Part shown: in pieces, positions 17,268 through 25,827 of the stretch | Numbering within the stretch: the stretch's first letter is position 1 | Layout of the letters: the number at the start of each line of letters is the position of its first letter | From: Candidatus Electrothrix scaldis | GTDB taxonomy: Bacteria > Desulfobacterota > Desulfobulbia > Desulfobulbales > Desulfobulbaceae | NCBI GenBank assembly: GCA_033584155.1 | Contig: CP138355.1 | Location: 2,427,826 to 2,491,825, forward strand | DNA: 64,000 nucleotides | Reading direction: 5' to 3' | The notes under the pieces: generated by a model | The model's input: the letters and a program-made list of their open reading frames with translations, nothing else | What the model was told of the DNA's origin: nothing | Databases searched by the model: none | Position numbers and translations under genes: made by a program

Positions 17268-18983
17268 ATGTCCGAAACAACAGCAGAACACACGATGTGC
17301 CTCGGTACCCTTGGTCCCGAGCAATCCCATGCCTGGCAGGCAGCCATCGGCTATGCGCCTCAGGCGGATATCAAACTCTATCCGCACTCTGGAGCCCTTC
17401 TGGATGCCTTTTTGTCCCGAGAGGTGGAACAGGTTGTTGTTCCGATATATAACACCCGCCAAGGAGAGAATAAGCAGTACTTCCGCCTCTTCGAGCAGGT
17501 GAAAGAAGGGTATTGGCTGGATAATATCGTCCTGCCCTCCAACCTCTCCCTGGGTGTCTTTGCCCCGGATGTGCAGGCTGATGAGCTTGAGGTGCTGTTG
17601 GGTAAACGGGCAGTGTTTCGCCAATGCGAAGAGTATATCTGCGGTGGTTTTCCCAATGCTGCGCTGACCACAGTACATGACCTGAAACAGGCTGTTGGAC
17701 GAATCCAGGGGCAGGGGCTGAGGAATCACGGCGTCATTGCCACAGCAGAGCTGCTGAGTGCCCTGGGCCTGCATATCATTGAGCGGGAGGTTGCCCCCCA
17801 TAATCGCACCCGTTATGCCGTCCTGGGGCGTGAGCTCCCCAAGCCCACCGGCTATGACGCCACCGCCTTTATCACCGGGGCCCTTGATGATCGGGTCGGG
17901 CTGCTGGTGGATATACTTGGTGAGTTCTCCCGCCAGGGCATTAACATCCTGGATATGAGCTCGGAAAACGATGTGAAGTCCCAGAAGCTGCAAATCTATA
18001 TTGAAGCGGAAGGGCATATCGAAGACCGGGCCATGCAGGATGCTGTGACCGCTATAGAGGAGCGGATTATCGGCCAGCGTAACCGCATGCGCCTGCTCGG
18101 TTGTTTCCCTCGGGTGGATATGCGGCCAAAGTATATCAGCTCCTTTGGCTTTATCGGTACTGGGGCCATGAGTGCCTGGTTTGCTGATCGCTTGGAGCAT
18201 GAGGGCTATCAAGCCCTGATGACCGGCCGCAGCACCGAACTTCGGCCTGAGGAGATGATCCCTCAGGTGGACGTGGTGGTGATCTGTGTTCCCATCTCCT
18301 TTACAGCGGAAACCATCCGGCAATATGGGCCGTTGATTGAGGATGGTAAGGCCCTGATCCTACTGGCCGGTGAGTCAGAGACCACAATTGATACTGCCTT
18401 GGAAGTAACAGGGCAGGGAGTCGAGGTGATGCTGGTGCATAATCTCTGGGGGCCGCAGGCTGCAACCATGAAGGATAAAAACGCCATTGTGGTGCGCACA
18501 GGCCGTAGCGGGCGCTTCTGCTCCGAGTTCGAGGCCTTTCTCTATAAACACGGGGCAAGTATTTATCAGGACTCTGCAACCAAGCATGATCTGCTGATGG
18601 GAATAGGGCAGAAGCTGCCCACCGTCATTTCCGTGGCCCTGGCCATGACCCTGGAGGAAAACGGCATCACGGCGGAAGACCTGGCCTCCCATTGCACCCT
18701 GACCTCACTGTATCCCATCCTGGCTATGGCTCGGGTGCATTCCCAGAATCCGAGAACCTATGCCGAGATCATGTCCACCTCTGGAGAAAGCCGTAAGATT
18801 GTCCATGACTTTGCTCAATACCTGCATCAGGTGGTTTCCATCGCAGATCAGGGGAACCAGGAAGGAATTCAGGAATTATGTAGAGTCATGGAGCAAAACG
18901 GTGAACATCTGACCGAGCCTTTTCTCCGCAACCGTATGGAGCAGGCCAAGGCTGTGGATGAGGTGCTCGGTGCGATTATTTAA
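17268..18983 (+). CDS. Prephenate dehydratase-ACT-prephenate dehydrogenase fusion
   Basis: 571 residues. Residues ~1-185 are a PheA-type prephenate dehydratase (LGTLGPEQSHAWQAA, then HNRTRYAVLG with a conserved T-R-F-like motif). Residues ~200-275 are an ACT domain (GALDDRVGLLVDILGEFSRQGINILDMSS), expected to bind phenylalanine or tyrosine. Residues ~290-560 are a TyrA-type dehydrogenase with NAD fold FGFIGTGAMSAWFADRL, HNLWGPQAATM and later helices. The enzyme would turn prephenate into both phenylpyruvate and 4-hydroxyphenylpyruvate. No chorismate mutase domain is seen. An in-frame upstream extension to 17130 crosses the terminator and lacks homology, so ATG 17268 is chosen. Confidence 0.85.
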   Translation: MSETTAEHTMCLGTLGPEQSHAWQAAIGYAPQADIKLYPHSGALLDAFLSREVEQVVVPIYNTRQGENKQYFRLFEQVKEGYWLDNIVLPSNLSLGVFAPDVQADELEVLLGKRAVFRQCEEYICGGFPNAALTTVHDLKQAVGRIQGQGLRNHGVIATAELLSALGLHIIEREVAPHNRTRYAVLGRELPKPTGYDATAFITGALDDRVGLLVDILGEFSRQGINILDMSSENDVKSQKLQIYIEAEGHIEDRAMQDAVTAIEERIIGQRNRMRLLGCFPRVDMRPKYISSFGFIGTGAMSAWFADRLEHEGYQALMTGRSTELRPEEMIPQVDVVVICVPISFTAETIRQYGPLIEDGKALILLAGESETTIDTALEVTGQGVEVMLVHNLWGPQAATMKDKNAIVVRTGRSGRFCSEFEAFLYKHGASIYQDSATKHDLLMGIGQKLPTVISVALAMTLEENGITAEDLASHCTLTSLYPILAMARVHSQNPRTYAEIMSTSGESRKIVHDFAQYLHQVVSIADQGNQEGIQELCRVMEQNGEHLTEPFLRNRMEQAKAVDEVLGAII

Positions 18984-19147
18984 CGGTTTAACGGGCAACG
19001 TGGACATGAAGAGGATATCGTTGTTGACGCAGGGAAGTATTGTGCTTAGAGTCTCTTTGTTTTAAAAAGCCGTAATTGCCTGCCGCATCAAGTGAAGCGG
19101 ACCATGATGACCAGAAAAAACAAATATCTCACTATTGGAGTTAATAT

Positions 19148-19801
19148 ATGTTGAAACGAGCGCTTGCTTATCTTGATGAAAAGCACACCTGTCCCCATTG
19201 TAAGACTGAATTGACCCTCTGCCATGCGCCGCCCATGCATGTGGGAGATGGGCTTGGTTGGGGCTCAGAGTTCCTGTTTATCTGCCTGAATGATGAGTGT
19301 TCTTTGTTTGTTAATGGCTGGGAACACATAGAAAATCAGTACGGACATGTGGGCTCGTACCGTCACATGGAGCTTCCCGATAGTAAGGAAAGCTATAATA
19401 TGATGGTTGCGGGGAAAGCCGCCTTTACCGGAAGTATTGTGGATGTGGAGGCCCTGAAACAACAGAATGCCCGCTATCAATCAGAGAAAGAGGCTGTTGC
19501 CAAGCTGGATACCTGCGTTGAGGCCAAGGACTTGGAGCCGGTACTCTTTCTGCTTACCGATAATGCAGCCAATATCAGTGACAGGAAACGGGCAGCTTCT
19601 TTATTGGTTGACCTCAATGATCTCTCCTGTATTGAGGTCTTGCGGAATCATAATTTTACTGATACCCATTTGGAGCAGGATATCAATCTGGCAATTAATA
19701 AGATTTTGGCTAACCATTTTCTCCGTGAATGCCCTTACTGTGCGGAGCTGATTAAGGCTCGGGCCAAGGTCTGCAAACATTGCAGTAAAGAACTTAGCTG
19801 A
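19148..19801 (+). CDS. Protein with two zinc-ribbon motifs
   Basis: 217 residues, cytosolic. N-terminal motif CPHCKTELTLC followed by a distant C in CLNDECSLF could form one zinc site. The C-terminal ECPYCAELIKARAKVCKHCSKEL is a classic double-CxxC zinc ribbon. The middle is helical and HEAT-like (RKRAASLLVDLNDLSCIEVL). GGAG sits seven bases before ATG 19148. No operon partner. It may bind RNA, DNA or protein; function unknown. Confidence 0.65.
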   Translation: MLKRALAYLDEKHTCPHCKTELTLCHAPPMHVGDGLGWGSEFLFICLNDECSLFVNGWEHIENQYGHVGSYRHMELPDSKESYNMMVAGKAAFTGSIVDVEALKQQNARYQSEKEAVAKLDTCVEAKDLEPVLFLLTDNAANISDRKRAASLLVDLNDLSCIEVLRNHNFTDTHLEQDINLAINKILANHFLRECPYCAELIKARAKVCKHCSKELS

Positions 19802-19816
19802 GAGGTGACTTTCTCC

Positions 19817-19845
19817 TTGCCAAAATCTTTTTGAAAGGGTATATA
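19817..19845 (+). promoter_or_regulatory. Promoter for tRNA-His
   Basis: TTGCCA, 17-base spacer, TATATA (within GGGTATATACCCC), 26 bases before the tRNA. Confidence 0.55.
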
Positions 19846-19871
19846 CCCCTCTCACAACAGATGTGAATGTG

Positions 19872-19948
19872 GTGAGCGTAGCTCAGCTGGTGGTAGCACC
19901 GGGTTGTGGCCTCGGAGGTCGTGGGTTCAAGTCCCATCGCTCACCCCA
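19872..19948 (+). tRNA. tRNA-His (anticodon GTG)
   Basis: Cloverleaf: acceptor GTGAGCG/CGCTCAC, anticodon stem CCGGG/CTCGG around loop TTGTGGC (anticodon GTG), T stem GTGGG/CCCAT with TTCAAGT loop, encoded CCA. A G at 19871 opposite the discriminator C fits the extra G-1 of tRNA-His. Confidence 0.93.
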
Positions 19949-19956
19949 TAATATAT

Positions 19957-20000
19957 AAGGGGCTTCAGGGAGTTCTTTACTGAAGCCCCTTTCCTTTTTT
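19957..20000 (+). terminator. Terminator after tRNA-His
   Basis: Perfect 11-bp stem AAGGGGCTTCA/TGAAGCCCCTT with a 13-base loop and a T-rich tail. Confidence 0.85.
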
Positions 20001-20281
20001 GTTCAGGCCGCTTTTCTTCTGCGGCATCCTGCCTGAAAGTTTCTACTCTGATTGTTTCTTTTCTTTGCTCTTTATAAGGTTTTACTCAATTCCTGTTGAA
20101 TTTCCAGTCTGGTTTGGTTATATCTGGAATAAGAGAGTGCTCTGCTTTCTTGATCACTCTTTTGTCAGTACATAGTTTTTTGCCGGTGGTTATTGGATGA
20201 ACGATGAAATTTTTCTTGCCTGCATCCCTTGGCAGGGATAACCTCCTTTTCCTTCAGAACCCTCAACCTTAACCGTTTATT
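20001..20281. other. Intergenic region without gene
   Basis: It holds an inverted repeat TTCAGGC/GCCTGAA near 20002-20038 and a hairpin CCTGC/GCAGG near 20220 enclosed by GGTTAT/ATAACC. The latter lies about 40 bases before the dehydrogenase start and could be a leader structure. No ORF with a ribosome site was seen. Confidence 0.4.
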
Positions 20282-21334
20282 ATGAAAGCTGCTGTTGTTT
20301 ACGGTGCCGATGATATCCGTATTGAAGATTATGCAGATCCGGTTGCCGGTCCAGGCGAAGTTGTTGTTGCAACAAAAGTTGCTGGAATTTGCGGAAAAGA
20401 TGTGAAAACCATGCTCGGCGAGGGGTTGACTGAAAAACTCCCTGCCATCCTTGGTCAGGATATATCAGGAGAAATCAGTTCCATTGGTGAAGGCGTTGTG
20501 GGGTTTTCCGTCGGGGACCCAGTTGCAGTGTATCCTATGGCTGTCTGTGGACAATGTTATTACTGTCGTCAAAAACGCTATAATCTCTGCGAAAAGTCCT
20601 TAGGGATTGGGCATGGCCTGGACGGAGCCTTTGCCGAATACGTACGCGTTCCCAAAGAAATATTGAATGTCGGGGGGCTGATTAAACTTGATGATGAGAT
20701 TTCTTTTGAAGATGCCGTGATGGCAGAGCCTCTTTCCTGTACCTTTGCCGCAGCTCGGGCAAATCGGATGAAGGAAGGGCAGACGGTGCTGGTGATCGGC
20801 GGTGGATCTATGGGTCTGATGCATCTGAAAACAGCCAAATGGTCCGGATGCGAAGTCATCGTTGCTGATATCGTTGATACCCGTTTAGCAATGGCCGGGC
20901 AAATGGGAGCGGATCATCTGATTAACTCGGAAACGGGTAATCTCCATGATGAGGTGATGCGTATCACTGAGGGCAGAGGAGCTGATGTGGTTATTATCTC
21001 CATCGGCATTCCTGATGTGATTGAAGATTGCCTGAAGCTGGTTGCCCGAGGTGGCGTGTGCAATATATTCGGGGCTGCTCCAGACACAGAGGTGAAGATT
21101 GACCCTCGTTGGCTTCATCATCAGGAAATCACCCTGACAGGAACCTACGCATCGACACCGGCTGACTTTAAAAAATGTCTTCAATTGATTAAGGAAGAGG
21201 CTATTATTGTCTCCGATCTGGTTTCTCATCGCTTTACCCTTGATACCTTTGACGAAGCTGTGGAAAGTGCCAAAAGCCTGGAGATGGTTCGAGGGATCAT
21301 TACCTTTGGGGAGATGGTTTCTGTTTCATTTTAG
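20282..21334 (+). CDS. Zinc-type medium-chain dehydrogenase (sorbitol/threonine dehydrogenase-like)
   Basis: 350 residues of the MDR superfamily. Structural-zinc cysteines C89, C92, C95 and C103 are intact (CGQCYYC...C). The coenzyme fold GGGSMGLMH is present, so NAD(P)-dependent oxidation of a polyol or secondary alcohol is expected. Catalytic Cys37 (GICGKD) is kept, but the usual GHE at 58-60 reads G-Q-D: the catalytic-zinc histidine is replaced by Gln and the glutamate by Asp. The catalytic zinc site may therefore be altered. No neighbouring sugar operon gives a substrate. Confidence 0.8.
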   Translation: MKAAVVYGADDIRIEDYADPVAGPGEVVVATKVAGICGKDVKTMLGEGLTEKLPAILGQDISGEISSIGEGVVGFSVGDPVAVYPMAVCGQCYYCRQKRYNLCEKSLGIGHGLDGAFAEYVRVPKEILNVGGLIKLDDEISFEDAVMAEPLSCTFAAARANRMKEGQTVLVIGGGSMGLMHLKTAKWSGCEVIVADIVDTRLAMAGQMGADHLINSETGNLHDEVMRITEGRGADVVIISIGIPDVIEDCLKLVARGGVCNIFGAAPDTEVKIDPRWLHHQEITLTGTYASTPADFKKCLQLIKEEAIIVSDLVSHRFTLDTFDEAVESAKSLEMVRGIITFGEMVSVSF

Positions 21335-21441
21335 AGGGAATTCTTCTGCTCATTCTCTGGATTTTCTGAAAGCGATTTTGCTGTGATGATGTGGCAGAGT
21401 GATCGCATGAAGAAGTGATTTCGTCAAAGGTGTTGATCTGA

Positions 21442-22941
21442 ATGCTCACTCTCCTGTTTGTTTTTGTTGCAGCCTGCCTGACGGCTTTGGTGTTCACCCC
21501 CTTCATTCGTCAATTTGCTCTTCATTTTGACCTGACAGATAAACCGTCAGCTCGAAAAATGCACAGTGAAAAAATTCCTCGAGTCGGCGGGGTTGTGCTC
21601 TTTATTGGCTCTTTTCTTCCCTTTCTTTTTCTCCTTCTTGTCCAAAAATACAGCCCCACAGCGCAGAATTTTTTTTCTGATATCAGTCTGTCGTGTTTTG
21701 CTACTGGTGCAGTCCTTATTTTTCTCCTCGGCCTCTTAGACGACGTACGAGAGCTGAGTTTTTCTATTAAAATAGTGGGGCAACTGCTGGTCGCTCTTTT
21801 TGTTTATTCCTGCGGAGTTCAGATTACGGAGGTAACAACTCCATTTGGTCCGAATTTTTCTATAGGAATCCTCTCATTACCTGTCACTGTTTTTTGGTTC
21901 CTCCTGGTCATTAACGCGATTAATTTGATAGACGGACTGGATGGTTTGGCTGCAGGAATCTGTCTTTTTGTGTCACTTTCAATGCTCTTTGTCTGTATAG
22001 TAAATGGACGACTCGGAGCTTCCCTGGTCTTTGCTGCCTTAGCTGGTGTTCTGATTGGTTTCCTGCGTTATAATTTTCATCCAGCCTCTATCTTTATGGG
22101 GGACAGTGGGAGCTATTTTCTTGGCTATTGTCTGGCTGCTCTCAGCATTGGAGGAACAATGAAGGGACAGGTCGCTACGGCCATGTTGATTCCTGTTATT
22201 GCCCTGGGCATTCCCTTGATAGATACATTATGGGCACCGATTCGCCGTTTTATTAGCGGTCAGCGCGTTTTTCGACCGGACAATAAGCATATTCACCATA
22301 GATTAGTTAAGCTCGGCTTTACCCACCGGAGAGCAGTATTGACTCTCTATACGTTGTCGGTCGTCTTAGGTATTTGTTCCATGCTTCTTGTCCATGCCCA
22401 GAATGATACGTCAGCATTTATTCTTTTTGTGCTCGGTATAGGGCTGGTCGCTTTGCTGCGCTATCTAAGTGACTCCAATCTATTTAATATCCACAATGTT
22501 GCTTCATGGGCCCGCGACCTGACCGATGAGGCCGGGATCACTATTCAACGACGTCTTTTTTTACAGCATCAGCAAAAGATTGCTGCTGCTCCTGACTCTG
22601 AAACGCTCTGGGAATCTATTTGCCTGTCTCTGGATATGCTGGGATTTGATTATGCAGAATTTCATTTTGTTGAGCAACAGGCAGCTGTCACAAAAATGGG
22701 GCGTTCTCGATGTCGATTTAGCTGGGCGGCAAAGAATGACGATGTTCCTCCCTCTCCCCAGGAAAGTCTTCTCAGGATTGAGCTTCCTATTCATCAGTTA
22801 CTACCTAATAAAACTGTAGCTTGTAATTACGGGACCTTGCTGCTTATGAAAGATATGCGCCACAGCGCGACTGAGCCGTATCTCTTGAAAAGGGTAGAAC
22901 AGTTACGAAGAAGCATGGTGACGGCCTTAGAAAAAATCTGA
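21442..22941 (+). CDS. WecA/MraY-like undecaprenyl-phosphate sugar-1-phosphate transferase
   Basis: 499 residues. About ten or eleven membrane segments fill residues 1-340, with family motifs DKPSARKMHSEKIPRVGG, LGLLDDVRE, INLIDGLDGLAAG, FMGDSGSYFLGY and HIHHRLVKLG. These match polyprenyl-phosphate N-acetylhexosamine-1-phosphate transferases (WecA/TagO group), which start lipid-linked polymer synthesis at the inner membrane. The ~150 residues after the membrane part form a soluble tail without a domain I recognise (SICLSLDMLGFDYAEFHFVE), longer than standard WecA. It begins 107 bases after the dehydrogenase; no polymer cluster is adjacent. Confidence 0.85.
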   Translation: MLTLLFVFVAACLTALVFTPFIRQFALHFDLTDKPSARKMHSEKIPRVGGVVLFIGSFLPFLFLLLVQKYSPTAQNFFSDISLSCFATGAVLIFLLGLLDDVRELSFSIKIVGQLLVALFVYSCGVQITEVTTPFGPNFSIGILSLPVTVFWFLLVINAINLIDGLDGLAAGICLFVSLSMLFVCIVNGRLGASLVFAALAGVLIGFLRYNFHPASIFMGDSGSYFLGYCLAALSIGGTMKGQVATAMLIPVIALGIPLIDTLWAPIRRFISGQRVFRPDNKHIHHRLVKLGFTHRRAVLTLYTLSVVLGICSMLLVHAQNDTSAFILFVLGIGLVALLRYLSDSNLFNIHNVASWARDLTDEAGITIQRRLFLQHQQKIAAAPDSETLWESICLSLDMLGFDYAEFHFVEQQAAVTKMGRSRCRFSWAAKNDDVPPSPQESLLRIELPIHQLLPNKTVACNYGTLLLMKDMRHSATEPYLLKRVEQLRRSMVTALEKI

Positions 22942-23557
22942 CTGTTACGGAATTAGGAGAGATACTGTTATCCCCGTCAAGGCTTTTTTCCTATAGCACG
23001 AGCCTCAAAGCAGTCAAGGCCATTGCCTTTCGGGTACTCGCTTCGCATCGTAGGTAAGCGAAGACTCCGAGGGCATTGCTGGCAACGGCAGGGTCTGAAG
23101 GAGGAGCGATAGAAGGTGAGTGGTACAATAGCGCAAGCGAACCTGAGACGAGCCGTAATTTTCTTGTAAGGGATGGATGAGAAGAACGCAGGAGAAGAAA
23201 TTCCTGTTTCGATAAGTACCCAACCAAAATTATTTTAACAAAAGTTACGTAAAGTTGATGTTGTAATCTTGTCCAACATTAGCCAATATATCATATAGAG
23301 CATTTTTCAGAGCTTTGAATGATTCATATGCGGAAAAGTCGAGCCATTCGTATTTTATTTTCCGCCATAATATTTCAATTTTGTTTAATTCTGGCGAATA
23401 TGCAGGAATATTTTGGATAAAAAGCCCCTGTTTCTCCCATTTTTCAATATTTTTTTGGAAATTTTTACAAGTATGCATTGAAGCATTATCAATAACTACT
23501 ACTTGACCCGTCCTGAATATAGTTGACACATTAATGACCATTCAGGAGGGGAATAAT

Positions 23558-23911
23558 ATGAAAAAAAAACCTGTCAAACGTTACAGCCAGGCGCTTAAAC
23601 AACAGGTTGTCAGAGAATACGAAGAGGGCGTCAGCATCTACAGTTTGCGTCAGAAATATGGCATTGGCGCTCATGGCACCGTAGAGCGATGGATTAAGAA
23701 GTTTGGCCGTTCCGGTTACCGCGCCGAGGTTGTGCATATCCAAACGGTTGAAGATCAGCTTGAATTTAAAGCAATGAAAAGCCGGATCAAGGAGCTGGAA
23801 TCGGCATTGGCACAAAGCGTCCTTGAAAACCGGATGCTGGAAACCACGATAGAAGTAGCCGATCAATCATTGGGTACTGATATTAAAAAAAATTTCGGGA
23901 GGAAATTATAA
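23558..23911 (+). CDS. IS3-type transposase OrfA
   Basis: 117 residues from ATG 23558, preceded by CAGGAGGGG. It has a helix-turn-helix (SQALKQQVVREYEEGVSIYSLRQKYGI) and a leucine-zipper-like helix (MKSRIKELESALAQSVLENRML), typical of IS3 OrfA, which binds the element's ends. An A8 run at 23885-23892 near the 3' end is a likely slippery site: a -1 shift there leads directly into the orfB frame. Confidence 0.85.
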   Translation: MKKKPVKRYSQALKQQVVREYEEGVSIYSLRQKYGIGAHGTVERWIKKFGRSGYRAEVVHIQTVEDQLEFKAMKSRIKELESALAQSVLENRMLETTIEVADQSLGTDIKKNFGRKL

Positions 23912-23946
23912 CCCGGGCAGTAGCTGTAAGGCAGATCAGCAGGCAG

Positions 23947-24765
23947 GTGGCCTGTAACTGGTACGGTATCAGTCGGCAGGCATATTACCAGGCATTGCAG
24001 CGACAGATGCTCCAGGCAGCCGAAAACCAACTCATCGTGGAACTGGTCAGGGCCATCCGCCAGCGTCACCCACGTATGGGCGGACGAAAACTGCATTACG
24101 AACTACAGGATTCCATGGCCGCCTTGGGAATTTTCAGGGGCAGAGACGCATTTTTCAAGCTGTTGTCAGCACATAACCTGCTGGTTCCAACCAGACTCAG
24201 CCGTCGCAGAACCACACATGCAGGCCTGTGGCGATGTCCCAACCTGTTGATTGATTTAACCATTACCCACGTCCATCAGGCCTGGGTTGGTGACATCACC
24301 TATATCACGACCGAGACGGGATTTGTTTATCTGGCTTTACTGACCGATGTTTTTTCTCGCTTTATTGTCGGCTTCGATCTCTCGTCGTCGCTTGCGGTTG
24401 AAGGGTGTGACCGGGCGTTGAAACAGGCGATAGCACAGGCTGACGGTGCTAATTTGCGTGGCCTGATCCATCATTCGGATCATGGGGTGCAATACACCGC
24501 CTGGCTGTACCGGGAGCGATTGCAAAAGATGGAGATACGTTCCAGCATGGGAGAAGTGGGCAACTGTTACGAAAACGCCTTAGCTGAACGAGTGAATGGA
24601 ATCTTAAAAGGCGAATATGGCCTTGACGACCTTTTCATTGATAAGGAACATGCTCAGAAAGCTGTCCGGGAAGCTGTATGGCTATACAATTATGAAAGGC
24701 CTCACCTGGCACTCAACTATGGAAAGCCTGCAGAGATTTATTTTGAGAAAATTGATGTGAAGTAG
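23947..24765 (+). CDS. IS3-type transposase OrfB (rve integrase core)
   Basis: The DDE catalytic domain: WVGDITYITTETGFVYLAL, HHSDHGVQY and ENALAERVNGILKGEY supply D, D and E. The GTG at 23947 is only a nominal start; the frame is open back to the A8 run, so the active protein is probably an OrfAB fusion made by -1 frameshifting, as known for IS3. The coding sequence looks intact. Confidence 0.85.
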   Translation: MACNWYGISRQAYYQALQRQMLQAAENQLIVELVRAIRQRHPRMGGRKLHYELQDSMAALGIFRGRDAFFKLLSAHNLLVPTRLSRRRTTHAGLWRCPNLLIDLTITHVHQAWVGDITYITTETGFVYLALLTDVFSRFIVGFDLSSSLAVEGCDRALKQAIAQADGANLRGLIHHSDHGVQYTAWLYRERLQKMEIRSSMGEVGNCYENALAERVNGILKGEYGLDDLFIDKEHAQKAVREAVWLYNYERPHLALNYGKPAEIYFEKIDVK

Positions 24766-25827
24766 TTACTATTTTGGTGTCAACATATTTCAGGACTTGA
24801 CAACTGTTTTCTTGGTAATTTTTTGTACAAATTGATCAAAACAAGCAACAACAACTTCAGATGTGACACTGCCTTCAAAAACAAATGATTCAAACTTACA
24901 ATTACGGTCGATAAATCATAAAACATTCAGACGTTTACTCTTTGAGCTGGGAATTTCAATATGTTCACCAACGGGTTGCCAAGCGTAGGGCACACATGGC
25001 TCCATTGTGAAACCTGACTCATCAAAATAATAAAAATCTATCTCCCTCTTATCCGCCTGATTAATCAATACCTTGAGCTCTACAAGCGTAGCGGCAAATT
25101 TTTCATCATTCCTTTTGCCACGCAAAGACTTTCTAACTCGCTTCCAAGATAACCCTAACTTTTTACAGGTCCTTTTTAAGGTAGATTTACTAATTTTCAC
25201 TTTCCACCTTTTCTGTATCTCTGCAAGTGTCTGGTTTAATGAGCGGGGTGAAGATGTAGTAATCTCAACGACCTTTTCTTCTTTTTCTGGTGACAATATT
25301 TTGTGTCGTCCACGACCAGATTTATCTACCAACCCGAAAATACCACTTTTTTCCCAGTTTTTCAGCCAAGTAGAAGCTGTTTGGCGACAAACACCGTATA
25401 TTTTAGCAATATTTTGCAAGGGCATTTTATTCTCGCTGAGAAGCACTGCATTTGCCCTAACTCTTGTCCAACGTAATGGATGATCCCTGCCCATCTCTTG
25501 TAAACAGGTGAACTCTAATGTACTAAGGGGTGAAACGAATAACATAACTTCAACTTATCTATATTTTTCATTTAATAATTTTTATTAAACTTTTAGTTGA
25601 TTACAATATTCTTGCACAAAAAAGCAATATTAGAGTTCGGCTGAATTGATTTTGTTAAAATAATTTTGGTCGGGTACTTATGAAGGAGAAAACAGGAACC
25701 GTATCCGTATGCGAGGCCCGTACGTACGGTTTTGTGAGAGGGATGAGGTGAGCTTAATCAAACTCATCTCACCCTACTCGATATGGTCCTTCTCAAGAGG
25801 ATGTTCGGCTTGAGCTATCTGCTCTGC

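Larger units (their letters stand above)
23508..24796 (+). mobile_element. IS3-family element inside the IS630 transposase
   Basis: Ends GTCCTGAAtAT...GTTGACAC (left) and the matching inverted copy ending TTCAGGAC at 24796. TTGAC flanks both sides (23503-23507 and 24797-24801), with two extra C at the left edge. It contains orfA and orfB in the IS3 arrangement. Confidence 0.85.
23245..25545 (-). pseudogene. IS630-type transposase, broken by a stop and by an IS3 insertion
   Basis: Minus strand, start at 25545. The first 209 residues hold a helix-turn-helix (NIAKIYGVCRQTASTWLKNWE) and the first catalytic Asp in FYYFDESGFTMEP, then end at TGA after RLNVL where the family has Gly. Reading on in frame gives FIDRNCKFESFVFEGSVTSE, up to the IS3 insertion near 24797. 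The distal piece (23245-23507) carries VVVIDNASMH and PAYSPELNKIE, the second Asp and final Glu of the DDE set. Two separate lesions make this copy non-functional. Confidence 0.85.
23219..25674 (-). mobile_element. IS630-family element, itself interrupted
   Basis: Terminal inverted repeats CCC(A/G)ACCAAAATTATTTTAACAAAA at both ends are flanked by TA (23217 and 25675), the IS630/Tc1 target duplication. The minus-strand transposase is split by an IS3-type insertion and has a stop codon. Confidence 0.85.
22995..25782 (+). other. Group II intron-like RNA remnant interrupted by IS630-type element
   Basis: Bases 22995-23216 and 25677-25782 read as one unit once the IS630 element and one TA are removed. 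The 3' part contains GAACCGTA...TACGGTTTTGTGAGAGG, then a hairpin and CCCTACTCGAT, the usual look of domains V and VI at a bacterial group II intron 3' end. The catalytic AGC of domain V appears as AAC, and no reverse transcriptase is present. The 5' part includes the segment AGCGCAAGCGAACCTGAG, similar in style to intron domain sequences. Probably a dead, ORF-less remnant. Confidence 0.4.
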
